In this document: piece by piece, positions 56,119-64,000 of the stretch | Numbering within the stretch: position 1 is the stretch's first letter | How the letters are laid out: each line of letters starts with the position of its first letter | Translations under genes and position numbers: made by a program | Assembly (NCBI RefSeq): GCF_014201465.1 | Contig: NZ_JACHEP010000001.1 | Location: 414,833 to 478,832, forward strand | Direction of reading: 5' to 3' | DNA length: 64,000 bases | From: Anoxybacteroides tepidamans | GTDB taxonomy: Bacteria; Bacillota; Bacilli; Bacillales; Anoxybacillaceae | The notes under the pieces: generated by a model | The model's input: the letters and a program-made list of their open reading frames with translations, nothing else | Told to the model about the DNA's origin: nothing | The model's database searches: none

Positions 56119-57084
56119 TTAAAACTTTCTTTTGCCGATATATTTCGCTACTTCATACAGCGCCGAGCGCGCTTTATTTTTGGGTAGCGTTTCTAATACG
56201 GCAAACGCTTTTTGCAAATAGCGGTCGCTCATCGCATACGATTGTTCAATCGCCCCTGTTTGTTTAATGAGGGTAATAATTTCGTTCATTTCATCTGCGG
56301 ATGTGTGCGGATGAACGCGGACAATTTTTTCTTTGGCGTGCACATTTTCCATCGCAAACAGCACAGGCAATGTCACGTTTCCTTGCAATAAGTCGCTTCC
56401 GGCCGGCTTGCCGAGCTGCTCTTGTGTGCCGATAAAATCAAGAATATCATCGGTAATTTGAAACGACATTCCGACATAATAGCCAAATAAATAAAGGCGA
56501 TCCGCCACTTCTTTCGGAGCGTTCGCTGCAATCGCACCGAGCTGGCAACTGACGGCAATCAAAAGCGCCGTCTTCCGCTTAATGCGCCGCAAATAGCAGC
56601 GGAGCGTTTGGTCAAAGCGGTATTTATCTTTAATTTGTTCGATTTCCCCGCGGCACACCTCGACAATCGTGCGCGCCAAAATACGATGAGCGAGCGGGTT
56701 GTTAAGGCGTGTCATCCATTCAAGCGAGCGGGCGAAAATGTAGTCTCCCGTATACATCGCAAAGCGGTTGTCCCATTTCGCTTTGATCGTTTCCCGACCG
56801 CGCCGCATTTCCGCATCGTCAATGACATCATCGTGCACGAGTGAGGCCATATGGATAAGCTCTAAAGCGACTGCAACATGTTTTATTCGTTGGATATCAT
56901 ACTCGCCAAATTTTCCAGAAAGCAACACAAATACAGGACGAATCCGCTTTCCGCCTGCCTGCAATAAATGAAGCGCAGCTGAGCTCAACAACGAATAGTC
57001 CGACTGGGTCGCCGCTTCCAATTCTTTTTCCACCAATTGTAAATCAGCATTCAAAAACGAATACATCGCTTTTAACTTCATCAT
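56119..57084 (-). CDS. hepT: Heptaprenyl diphosphate synthase component II
   Basis: HepT is the catalytic subunit making the C35 menaquinone side chain. The 321-residue protein has the first Asp-rich motif LVHDDVIDDAEMRRGRET, GGKRIRPVFV and the second Asp-rich motif FQITDDILDFIG. One of two tandem ATGs (57084/57081) follows AAGGTG. Operon hepS-menG-hepT. Confidence 0.96.
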   Translation of the reverse strand: MMKLKAMYSFLNADLQLVEKELEAATQSDYSLLSSAALHLLQAGGKRIRPVFVLLSGKFGEYDIQRIKHVAVALELIHMASLVHDDVIDDAEMRRGRETIKAKWDNRFAMYTGDYIFARSLEWMTRLNNPLAHRILARTIVEVCRGEIEQIKDKYRFDQTLRCYLRRIKRKTALLIAVSCQLGAIAANAPKEVADRLYLFGYYVGMSFQITDDILDFIGTQEQLGKPAGSDLLQGNVTLPVLFAMENVHAKEKIVRVHPHTSADEMNEIITLIKQTGAIEQSYAMSDRYLQKAFAVLETLPKNKARSALYEVAKYIGKRKF

Positions 57085-57112
57085 GTTCACCTTAATCATC
57101 TTTTGTAATGCG

Positions 57113-57817
57113 TCACGGTTTATACCCTAGATGCATCGCCGCTACACCAAACGTATATGGCTTCACTTCAACGTTAACAAAGCCGGCTGCGCGAAACATT
57201 TGCGCCAGCTCGTCCATCCCCGGAAACTCGCGCGCCGATTCTTGAAGCCATGAGTATTCTTCATAGCTTTTCGCCAAAATTTTTCCAAACAGCGGCATAA
57301 TGAATCGAAAATAAAAATAATACAATTGCCGAAAGCCGATTAGCGTCGGCTGTGACGTCTCTAAACAAACGACTTTCCCGCCCGGTTTTGCGACGCGATG
57401 CATTTCTTTAAGCACCGTCATATAATCCGGCACGTTTCGTAATCCAAATCCGATCGTCACATAGTCAAACGTATTGTCAGGAAACGGAAGTTCCATCGCA
57501 TTTCCATGAATGAGCATAACGTTTTGCAAATGCCGCTCTTTTACTTTTTGCTCGCCAACACGAAGCATATTTTGGCTAAAATCAAGCCCGTACACTTCTC
57601 CTTCAGGACCGACGGCTTCGGCAAGTGCGATCGCCCAGTCCGCTGTACCGCAGCACACATCAAGCGCTTTAGCGCCTTTTTGCACGTTCATCCGTTTCAT
57701 CGTATCTTGGCGCCATTGAATATGACGCTTGAAGCTGATCACCGAATTCATCTTATCGTAATTTTCATAAATTTTTTCGAACACATGATGAACCCGTTCT
57801 TCTTTCGATCGTTGCAT
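57113..57817 (-). CDS. menG: Demethylmenaquinone methyltransferase
   Basis: MenG (UbiE family) methylates demethylmenaquinone with SAM. The 234-residue protein shows [68 protein letters not shown] and [12 protein letters not shown]. The ATG at 57817 follows GAAGGGTAG and lies 4 bp from the hepS end. Confidence 0.96.
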   Translation of the reverse strand: MQRSKEERVHHVFEKIYENYDKMNSVISFKRHIQWRQDTMKRMNVQKGAKALDVCCGTADWAIALAEAVGPEGEVYGLDFSQNMLRVGEQKVKERHLQNVMLIHGNAMELPFPDNTFDYVTIGFGLRNVPDYMTVLKEMHRVAKPGGKVVCLETSQPTLIGFRQLYYFYFRFIMPLFGKILAKSYEEYSWLQESAREFPGMDELAQMFRAAGFVNVEVKPYTFGVAAMHLGYKP

Positions 57818-57821
57818 CGTT

Positions 57822-58628
57822 CTACCCTTCTTCCACTGTCTTTTTGGCAATGACGGAAAAGCTGCCGATCAATTCGGAAAGGCGCATTTGCAATAGTTCG
57901 TTGCATTCAAGTTCGATGCCCAACAGCTCTTCTTTGCAGTGTTCGATATAGCGATTGCAAATATGGGATAAATAATGCTTTTGCTCTTTTGCCATCGCTT
58001 TATTTTTTTGAAAGACAATGTTCGCCATTTGTTCAAAAAGAACGGACGTCCCTTGTTTCATAAACAGTTCTTTTTCGCGGACAAGACGCTTTAATAGCAA
58101 ATAATAATAAGCAAATTTCGACCACAACGGCAACGAAATATGTTCCCCGATTTTGTAAATTAACGATGACTCAATGACGGCCATACTATGAAACAGCGAT
58201 TCGATCTTCCCGATATCTTTCTGATATAAGCGAATTTTATGCTCGTTAATTTCTTTAATCGCTTCGGCAAATACATGAATCGTCGCAAGATCGCTTCGCT
58301 TCGCCAAATAATCATAATAAAGTCCGCTATATAAATCTCCCGCAAGCACTGTCAACTGCCTCGTCTTTAATTCATCCTCTTCTTGATGCGGAAGCGAATT
58401 CGTCACTTCATCGTGGGTATCAAGGGCGATTTGTACAAGCATCATCGGAACAACATAACCGTCCATCTCTTCAGATGAAAGATGCGCATCTTCAAGCATC
58501 GATAACGACAATAAAATCCGGTCTTCATCGATCGACTGCATCGGTATATGATGCAACAAATACGGATGATGAAGAAAACGCTCGATTTGTTCTTTTAACA
58601 TCGCCATTTTTTTTAAGATATGTTTCAA
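57822..58628 (-). CDS. hepS: Heptaprenyl diphosphate synthase component I
   Basis: HepS is the small regulatory partner of HepT and sets product length. The approximately 268-residue helical protein shows [48 protein letters not shown] and [11 protein letters not shown], typical of the family. Start is TTG 58628 after AAGGGTG, or the GTG three codons earlier. Confidence 0.9.
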   Translation of the reverse strand: MKHILKKMAMLKEQIERFLHHPYLLHHIPMQSIDEDRILLSLSMLEDAHLSSEEMDGYVVPMMLVQIALDTHDEVTNSLPHQEEDELKTRQLTVLAGDLYSGLYYDYLAKRSDLATIHVFAEAIKEINEHKIRLYQKDIGKIESLFHSMAVIESSLIYKIGEHISLPLWSKFAYYYLLLKRLVREKELFMKQGTSVLFEQMANIVFQKNKAMAKEQKHYLSHICNRYIEHCKEELLGIELECNELLQMRLSELIGSFSVIAKKTVEEG

Positions 58629-58731
58629 TCTAATCACCCTTGTTCCCCAAAAGTTTCAAAACATAACGCCTTTAATTATAACATGAAAAACCTTTGTTTC
58701 ATAGAAAAAACGGAAAACTGGAGACATTGGA

Positions 58732-58953
58732 TCATTTTTTCCCTTCCGAATAAATCTCGCCGTGCTGGGTTTGAATGAGCGCTTTTCCCCGCACTTTAAT
58801 TGCCGATGTATGTTCCGTAAATTGAGCGATCAACACTTCGCCTTTGTCAAGCTTTTCCGAATGGTGAAAGCGCGTATCCGCCCCTCTTGTTAATCCGATG
58901 ACATTGACGCCGTCTTCTAACGCTTTAATGACGATATAGTCACTATTATACAT
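58732..58953 (-). CDS. mtrB: TRAP, trp RNA-binding attenuation protein
   Basis: The 73-residue TRAP subunit forms an 11-mer ring that, with tryptophan, binds GAG/UAG triplets in the trp leader. It shows [52 protein letters not shown] with the RNA-contact Lys/Lys/Arg, and [12 protein letters not shown]. It is 17 bp from folE, forming the mtrAB operon. Confidence 0.98.
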   Translation of the reverse strand: MYNSDYIVIKALEDGVNVIGLTRGADTRFHHSEKLDKGEVLIAQFTEHTSAIKVRGKALIQTQHGEIYSEGKK

Positions 58954-58970
58954 AAACGTCCCCCTTTTTG

Positions 58971-59537
58971 TTATCCTTTAATAAGCGAAAGCACTTCCGC
59001 GCGTGCGACATGGTCTGTTTCAAATGTTCCGCGAACCGCCATCGTCACTGTTTTGGCGCCTGGCTTTTTCACGCCGCGCATCGTCATGCACATATGCTCA
59101 GCCTCAACGACGACCATCACGCCGTGCGGCTCCAGTGTTTCCACGATCGAGTCGGCAACCGTTGCTGTAATCCGCTCCTGCAGCTGCGGGCGGCGCGCGA
59201 CCGCCTCTACTGCGCGCGCAAGCTTGCTTAATCCCGTCACTTTTCCGCCGCGCGGAATGTACGCAACGTGAGCTACACCGAAAAATGGTACTAAATGATG
59301 CTCGCACATCGAGAAAAATGGAATATCTTTCACTAATACTAGCTCTTCATGTTCTTCGCTAAAAATCGTTTGAAAATGCTCCTTCGGGTCTTCGTTCATC
59401 CCTGAAAATACTTCCGCATACATTTTCGCTACTCGTTTTGGTGTATCGATTAATCCTTCACGATTCGGATCTTCACCAATCGCTTCTAAAATCAAGCGAA
59501 CCGCGTATTCAATTTGCTCATAATTCACATTTAGCAT
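58971..59537 (-). CDS. folE: GTP cyclohydrolase I
   Basis: FolE (MtrA) opens folate synthesis from GTP. The 188-residue protein shows [15 protein letters not shown], zinc ligands in [14 protein letters not shown] and [38 protein letters not shown] and the end TRGTFETD-like [15 protein letters not shown]. The ATG at 59537 follows AGGAGGATATAG. Confidence 0.97.
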   Translation of the reverse strand: MLNVNYEQIEYAVRLILEAIGEDPNREGLIDTPKRVAKMYAEVFSGMNEDPKEHFQTIFSEEHEELVLVKDIPFFSMCEHHLVPFFGVAHVAYIPRGGKVTGLSKLARAVEAVARRPQLQERITATVADSIVETLEPHGVMVVVEAEHMCMTMRGVKKPGAKTVTMAVRGTFETDHVARAEVLSLIKG

Positions 59538-59636
59538 CGTGCCTATATCCTCCTGCATCCAACAAAATCTCCATTTGTATGTACAAACGGGAGTTCCCGT
59601 AATCCGATTCTAGCATATATGCGAAAAAAAAAGCAA

Positions 59637-59670
59637 AAAAAGAAGGGCAGCGAGTCTAGCTTGCCCTTCT
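59637..59670 (-). terminator. Terminator of hbs
   Basis: On the minus strand AGAAGGGCA pairs with TGCCCTTCT, followed by TTTTTTT. Confidence 0.88.
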
Positions 59671-59693
59671 TTCGAGCTCTTTTTATGTAGCGA

Positions 59694-59966
59694 TTACTTT
59701 ACAGCATCTTTAAGAGCTTTGCCTGGTTTAAATGCAGGAACTTTGCTTGCAGGGATTTCCATTTCTTCCCCCGTTTGTGGGTTGCGTCCTTTGCGTGCTG
59801 CACGCTCGCGCACTTCGAAGTTCCCAAAACCAATTAGTTGAACTTTATCACCATTTTTAAGTGCTTCTGTAATGGATTCAAAAACAGCATCGACTGCTTT
59901 TGTTGCATCTTTTTTAGAAAGGCCGCTAGTTTCTGCAACCGCATTGATTAGTTCTGTTTTGTTCAT
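59694..59966 (-). CDS. hbs: DNA-binding protein HU (HBsu)
   Basis: This is the histone-like HU protein, 90 residues. It shows [30 protein letters not shown]-type helices, [49 protein letters not shown] with the DNA-binding beta arm RNPQTG. The ATG at 59966 follows GGGAGGAGGTGA; a longer reading upstream is not family sequence. Confidence 0.97.
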   Translation of the reverse strand: MNKTELINAVAETSGLSKKDATKAVDAVFESITEALKNGDKVQLIGFGNFEVRERAARKGRNPQTGEEMEIPASKVPAFKPGKALKDAVK

Positions 59967-60266
59967 GCCATTCACCTCCTCCCAAGGACGAATCAACATA
60001 CTTATTTCATTTCTTCACCATTTTTCCTATTTCTATACATATTCAAGCGATATTAAATTGTCGACATGCCTATCTTAAACGATTCATCGGCATAATTCAA
60101 CATCTTTTCAGCAAATCAATGCAATTTAGTCACATTTCACCAAAGAAACTAAGTTTTGCTGATAAAAGATTATCATATGTCTTACATGTTCGCAAGAAGA
60201 AATCCTTGTTTTTCAAGGCTTTTATCTATTTTTCTCGAAAAATAGTCGTCTGCTCCCATGACAAGC
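59967..60266 (-). other. 300-bp gap between spoIVA and hbs
   Basis: The gap is A+T-rich and non-coding. On the minus strand TCGACA, 17 bp and TATGTA near 60033-60061 could be an hbs promoter. A palindrome CTATTTTTCGAGAAAAATAG lies near 60230-60250. I see no further feature. Confidence 0.35.
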
Positions 60267-60290
60267 AAAAAAGACCCCGAATCGGAGTCC
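60267..60290 (-). terminator. Terminator of spoIVA
   Basis: On the minus strand GACTCC and GGGGTC pair around GATTC, followed by TTTTTT, just after the spoIVA stop. Confidence 0.75.
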
Positions 60291-60294
60291 GCAG

Positions 60295-61773
60295 TTATAA
60301 AATAATGGCGATTAATCCTCCCGAACCTTCGTTAATGATGCGCTCGAGCGTTTCTTTCAATTTATAGCGGGCGTTTTCCGGCATCAGAGCAAGTTTCGCT
60401 TGAATGCCTTCGCGCACGATCGAGCTAAGCGAGCGGCCAAAAATATCGGAATTCCAAATCGAAAGCGGATCATCTTCAAAATCTTGCATGAGATAGCGGA
60501 CAAGCTCTTCACTTTGCTTTTCCGTTCCGATAATTGGCGCAAATTCAGATTCGACATCGACTTTAATCATATGGATGGACGGTGCTACTGCTTTTAACCG
60601 CACGCCAAACCGCGAGCCTTGGCGAATGATTTCCGGTTCATCTAAGCTCATATCGGAAAGCGCCGGAGCCGCAATGCCGTAACCTGTCTGTTTCACCATT
60701 TTGAGCGCATCAGCAATTTGATCATATTCCGCTTTCGCATGGGCAAAGTCTTGCATGAGCTGAAGCAAATGGTCTTTGCCACGAATTTCGACACCGACGA
60801 CTTCTTTTAAAATTTGATCATACAAATCATCCGGCGCATATAAATCGATTTCCGCTACCCCTTGCCCCATTTCGATGCCAGCAAGGCTTGCTTTTTCGAT
60901 AAAATCATATTCGCCAAATTGCTGGACGACGCGGTCGACGTCGCGAAGCCGTTTAATATCTTTCACCGTATCTTTTACCGCTTCTTGATAGCTTTCACGA
61001 AGCCAATGATCTTCACGAAGAACCATCACCCAGCTCGGTAAATTGACATTCACCTCTAACACCGGAAATTCATATAATGCCTCACGAAGTACGTTGTAAA
61101 CATCCGTTTCACGCATGCTTTCCACGCTCATCGCCAGCACCGGAATGTCGTACTTTTCGCACAATTGCTGGCGAAGCGCCTCCGTTTCCGGATGATGTGG
61201 GCGGACGGTATTGATGATCATAATAAATGGTTTCCCGACTTCTTTTAACTCTTGAATGACCCGTTCTTCTGCGTCGACGTAGTTTTGCCGCGGAATTTCG
61301 CCAATCGTCCCGTCTGTCGTGATAACGACACCGATTGTCGAATGTTCTTGAATGACTTTTCGCGTGCCGATTTCCGCCGCTTCTTGAAACGGAATCGGCT
61401 CTTCATACCATGGCGTGTGAACCATGCGCGGGCCGTTTTCGTCTTCGTATCCTTTTGCGCCCAGCACCGCGTAGCCAACGCAATCGACGAGGCGAATGTT
61501 CACTTCCAATCCGTCATCGACTTTTACTTTGACAGCTTGGTTTGGCACAAATTTTGGCTCTGTTGTCATAATCGTTTTGCCGGCGGCGCTCTGCGGCAAT
61601 TCATCTTGCGCACGCGCCTTATCCGCTTCATTTCCGATATTTGGAATAACGACAAGTTCCATAAATTTTTTTATAAACGTGGATTTTCCGGTTCGAACAG
61701 CACCGACTACGCCTAAATAAATATCGCCGCCCGTTCGTTCTGCGATATCTTTAAAAATGTCGACTTTTTCCAA
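60295..61773 (-). CDS. spoIVA: Spore coat morphogenetic ATPase SpoIVA
   Basis: SpoIVA polymerises around the forespore, using ATP, to build the coat basement layer. The 492-residue protein is very close to the B. subtilis one. It has Walker A VGAVRTGKSTFIKKFMELV, QSAAGKTIMTTEPKFVPNQA, RLVDCVGYAV, VESMRETDVYNVLREALYEFPVLEVNVNLPSW and the conserved C-terminus LKETLERIINEGSGGLIAIIL. The start is the TTG at 61773 after GGAGGGGAG, giving the family start (M/L)EKVDIFKD. Confidence 0.97.
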   Translation of the reverse strand: MEKVDIFKDIAERTGGDIYLGVVGAVRTGKSTFIKKFMELVVIPNIGNEADKARAQDELPQSAAGKTIMTTEPKFVPNQAVKVKVDDGLEVNIRLVDCVGYAVLGAKGYEDENGPRMVHTPWYEEPIPFQEAAEIGTRKVIQEHSTIGVVITTDGTIGEIPRQNYVDAEERVIQELKEVGKPFIMIINTVRPHHPETEALRQQLCEKYDIPVLAMSVESMRETDVYNVLREALYEFPVLEVNVNLPSWVMVLREDHWLRESYQEAVKDTVKDIKRLRDVDRVVQQFGEYDFIEKASLAGIEMGQGVAEIDLYAPDDLYDQILKEVVGVEIRGKDHLLQLMQDFAHAKAEYDQIADALKMVKQTGYGIAAPALSDMSLDEPEIIRQGSRFGVRLKAVAPSIHMIKVDVESEFAPIIGTEKQSEELVRYLMQDFEDDPLSIWNSDIFGRSLSSIVREGIQAKLALMPENARYKLKETLERIINEGSGGLIAIIL

Positions 61774-61928
61774 ATGACTCCCCTCCAGTCTTTGAGTCGT
61801 TGAGGCCAGTTGACCCATGCGAATATTGTAGGACACTATATGAATATGATGTTGTCCTATTCATTTATGACTAAAACAAGAAAAAAATCCCTTCTCTAGA
61901 ATATATTCATGAGAGAAGAGATCATAAC

Positions 61929-62648
61929 TTATTTCGTTAAAAAAACCGGTTCATTATGCGCATCGACTGTATACGGAAGGGAGTAAGCAGGAACAAACAG
62001 TGAATCTTTCACTAATAGATCACGAATATCATCACCCGGCTTGTACGAATGTTTCGTTTTTTTCAATGCTTCATATAAATCGATACGGTAATCGACATAA
62101 ACGTCCCCGTTATAATCAATGACAAACGGCAAGTTGTTCCCGGAAAACGGACTTATGGCATAGGGTGGTTCTTTATATCCTAGCTTTTTATAATCGAGCG
62201 TAAAAATTCCTTTGGCAATCATTTTTTTAAACGGCGGATATCCGTACGAGTCGCGATACATTTTTAAGCGCAAGTTGATATCGCGAATTTGTTCCGCTAT
62301 GCGTAAATCAAGCAGTTTAACGGTCGGGTTCGTTTCGGCATTAACGATGACGTATTGAAAAACACCCCCGCTTTCAAAGGCGTTGCCCGGCGGCTCTTGC
62401 ATATAGCGCGGGATCAGCCTTTGAAAATCGATCGGATATTTTTGATAAATGGGCGTTTTCATATCGCGCGTTTTGATCGGCAACAATCCTCCGGTCGCTT
62501 TGCGATATTGATTGACCGCCTCTTGCACGCTGGCCACTTGGTCTTTATACGGAATTTGATTTTGCTTTAATCGCTCGTCCGGATACAAACATCCAGACAA
62601 CAACAACATAATCACGCTAGCGACAACCCATCGAAAAGCACGTTTCAT
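61929..62648 (-). CDS. yphF: Lipoprotein YphF
   Basis: The 239-residue protein has a lipoprotein signal ending LLLSGCLYPDERL (lipobox Cys near 20). The extracytoplasmic domain shows VQEAVNQYRKATGGLLPIKTRDM and FVIDYNGDVYVDYRIDLYEAL. It matches YphF in the spoIVA-yphF-yphE-gpsA order. Function unknown. Confidence 0.85.
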   Translation of the reverse strand: MKRAFRWVVASVIMLLLSGCLYPDERLKQNQIPYKDQVASVQEAVNQYRKATGGLLPIKTRDMKTPIYQKYPIDFQRLIPRYMQEPPGNAFESGGVFQYVIVNAETNPTVKLLDLRIAEQIRDINLRLKMYRDSYGYPPFKKMIAKGIFTLDYKKLGYKEPPYAISPFSGNNLPFVIDYNGDVYVDYRIDLYEALKKTKHSYKPGDDIRDLLVKDSLFVPAYSLPYTVDAHNEPVFLTK

Positions 62649-62674
62649 ATAAACTCCATCCTTTTACTTGTCCA

Positions 62675-62878
62675 TTATTGTGGCGTTGGTCCGCTAAAAA
62701 CAACGAAAATAATGATGATTCCGGCTAAAATCATTAGTATATACGCAATGAATGCTAGCACCACTTTAACGATTTTGTTTTTTGCTTTATAGCGGCTAAA
62801 ATAAATCGAAAAAACAGAAATAAACATAAATGCCATCGAAGTCAGTGCAATCCACATTTTCGCTAACGCTGGCGACAT
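62675..62878 (-). CDS. yphE: YphE, DUF2768 membrane protein
   Basis: The 67-residue protein has two membrane helices (about 8-27 and 36-60: MAFMFISVFSIYFSRYK and VLAFIAYILMILAGIIIIFVVF). The ATG at 62878 follows a run of nine Gs and GAGAA that serves as RBS. Conserved with yphF; function unknown. Confidence 0.85.
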   Translation of the reverse strand: MSPALAKMWIALTSMAFMFISVFSIYFSRYKAKNKIVKVVLAFIAYILMILAGIIIIFVVFSGPTPQ

Positions 62879-62920
62879 TTCTCCCCCCCCCTTTTTCGAC
62901 AATTATTATACAAGATACCT

Positions 62921-62954
62921 ACGAAAAGCGGAAGCGAGCGCTTAACCAATAAAA
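62921..62954. repeat. Fragment of dispersed repeats
   Basis: CGAAAAGCGGAAGCGAGCGC resembles the end of the bcr-like repeat. It is joined directly to TTAACCAATAAAA, the core of the 23-bp repeat at 4181 and 36441. Confidence 0.45.
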
Positions 62955-62983
62955 TAGCTGTAAAAAGACTTAAATTTTATACT

Positions 62984-63024
62984 TGCAAAAAAAACTGAAG
63001 TAAAGCGGGGCTCTTTACTTCAGT
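62984..63024 (-). terminator. Terminator of gpsA
   Basis: ACTGAAGTAAAG and CTTTACTTCAGT form a perfect 12-bp stem (62994-63024). It is followed on the minus strand by TTTTTTTT. Confidence 0.88.
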
Positions 63025-63112
63025 AAACTAGATACCCTTTGTCCGGAAGTTCAAGTCTATGATTGTTCGCCATATTGTATGCACGGACAAAGCCCACTGC
63101 ATCGTCGAATGC

Positions 63113-64000
63113 CTATTTTCCTAAAATATTGACCAAATCTTCCATTTCATGCGTTTTGACGCGCGCCATGAGAGAGTCTGCCCCTTCTTTCGGGTCTTTG
63201 CCGTTAAACAATACATCATAAAGCACTTCCGTAATCGGCATTTTCACACCGAGTTTTTGCGCGAGCTGATAGGCGGCTTTTGTCGTTCGCACTCCTTCGA
63301 CAACCATCCCCATACTCTCTAGCACTTCGTCAAGCGGCTTCCCCTTTCCAAGCAAATGTCCCGCCCGCCAGTTACGCGAATGAACGCTCGTGCACGTGAC
63401 GATTAAATCGCCGATTCCTGTCAATCCAGAAAACGTGAGAGGATTGGCGCCGAGTGTGCAGCCTAACCGCGCAATTTCAGCAAGCCCTCTTGTCATGAGA
63501 GCCGCTTTCGCGTTATCGCCATAGCCTAATCCATCGGTAATACCTGCGGCAAGGGCGATAATGTTTTTGAGCGCCCCACCGATTTCAACACCGATTAAAT
63601 CCGGATTCGTATAGACGCGGAAGTATTGCGAGTTCATAAATAAATCTTGGATGCGTTCCGCCGCTTTCATATTTTTTGAAGAAACGGTTACTGTCGTCGG
63701 ATGGCGCAAACTCACTTCTTCGGCATGGCTCGGTCCTGATAAAATAACAACATCTTGTAAAAGCGAACCCATTTCTTCTTCAATAATTTCCGAAATGCGC
63801 TTATGCGTATCCGGCTCGATTCCTTTGCTGACGCTGACGATCGTAATCGGCTGTCGAATGCATTCGCGCACCTTTTTCAGCACGTCGCGAATCGCTTTCG
63901 TCGGTACGGCAAGCACGACCGTTTCGATTGATTCCAGCGCCCCGCAAAGGGACAAATAACCAACGATCGCTTCAGGCAGCTGAATTCCCGGCAAATACTT
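63113..64000 (-). CDS. gpsA: Glycerol-3-phosphate dehydrogenase [NAD(P)+] (partial)
   Basis: GpsA reduces dihydroxyacetone phosphate for phospholipid synthesis. The visible C-terminal 295 residues include [45 protein letters not shown], the catalytic Lys in [45 protein letters not shown] and [13 protein letters not shown]. The N-terminal Rossmann motif lies beyond the window edge. Its terminator is about 90 bp downstream. Confidence 0.96.
   Translation of the reverse strand, partial: KYLPGIQLPEAIVGYLSLCGALESIETVVLAVPTKAIRDVLKKVRECIRQPITIVSVSKGIEPDTHKRISEIIEEEMGSLLQDVVILSGPSHAEEVSLRHPTTVTVSSKNMKAAERIQDLFMNSQYFRVYTNPDLIGVEIGGALKNIIALAAGITDGLGYGDNAKAALMTRGLAEIARLGCTLGANPLTFSGLTGIGDLIVTCTSVHSRNWRAGHLLGKGKPLDEVLESMGMVVEGVRTTKAAYQLAQKLGVKMPITEVLYDVLFNGKDPKEGADSLMARVKTHEMEDLVNILGK

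Noticed and set aside
60400-61720. Plus-strand open frames opposite spoIVA
   Set aside because: They are antisense shadows of a strongly conserved gene and lack RBS or recognisable domains.
61774-61928. SigE promoter for spoIVA
   Set aside because: TCATATT and CCTACAAT are present on the minus strand but only 10 bp apart, too close for a confident call.

Overview
The window is chromosomal DNA of a spore-forming Bacillaceae. Gene content and order match the B. subtilis ypp-ponA-recU / asnS-aspB / pan / qcr / aro-trp / mtr-hbs-spoIVA-gpsA region, and sporulation genes are present (csgA, yppG, ypjB, spoIVA). The moderate G+C, IS200/IS605-type and IscB-type elements, and protein sequences closest (from memory) to Anoxybacillus and Geobacillus suggest a thermophile of that group. 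Most genes lie on the minus strand.

Layout. 1-1.2 kb: decayed DNA, with the tail of an unknown gene, a frameshifted membrane-protein pseudogene and the remnant of a UPF0236/ISLre2 transposase. 1.25-6.0 kb: glpP without glpFKD, a small coupled ORF, an OmpR-type two-component pair, a 36-residue membrane peptide, an Hsp20 protein, csgA and yppG. 6-12.7 kb: yppF, a His-rich small protein, yppE, a yppD-like gene, recU-ponA (plus strand), ypoC, nth and dnaD. 12.7-20.4 kb: a dispersed repeat, asnS, then an accessory island of four genes (14.3-18.5 kb) between asnS and aspB, then ypmB and ypmA. The island encodes two beta-rich surface-type proteins, a protein with an N-terminal coiled coil, and a long coiled-coil protein; candidate SigK/SigE promoter elements suggest spore-surface proteins. 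20.6-27.9 kb: an MBL-fold protein, dinG with an IscB/HEARO remnant directly upstream, panBCD with a structured attenuator-like leader, and birA. 27.9-34 kb: cca, bshA, a TnpB transposon splitting bshA from bshB1, mgsA, dapB and ypjD. 34-42.2 kb: ypjC, ypjB, ypjA, a multi-armed palindrome, qcrABC, ypiF, ypiB, ypiA and an amidohydrolase-like gene. 42.3-54.6 kb: the aromatic supraoperon, which reads aroC-aroB-aroH-trpEDCFBA-hisC-tyrA-aroA and has an internal TRAP-controlled trp leader. 54.7-64 kb: cheR, ndk, hepT-menG-hepS, mtrB (TRAP), folE, hbs, spoIVA, yphF, yphE and the 3' part of gpsA.

Functional links: MtrB senses tryptophan and should bind the 12 GAG/UAG triplets upstream of trpE, about 7 kb away. 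HepS/HepT and MenG make menaquinone, the electron donor to QcrABC. BshA and BshB1 make bacillithiol. The most unusual elements are the spore-surface-like island, the IscB/HEARO and TnpB insertions abutting the starts of dinG and bshA, and two multi-armed palindromic intergenic elements of about 135-140 bp.
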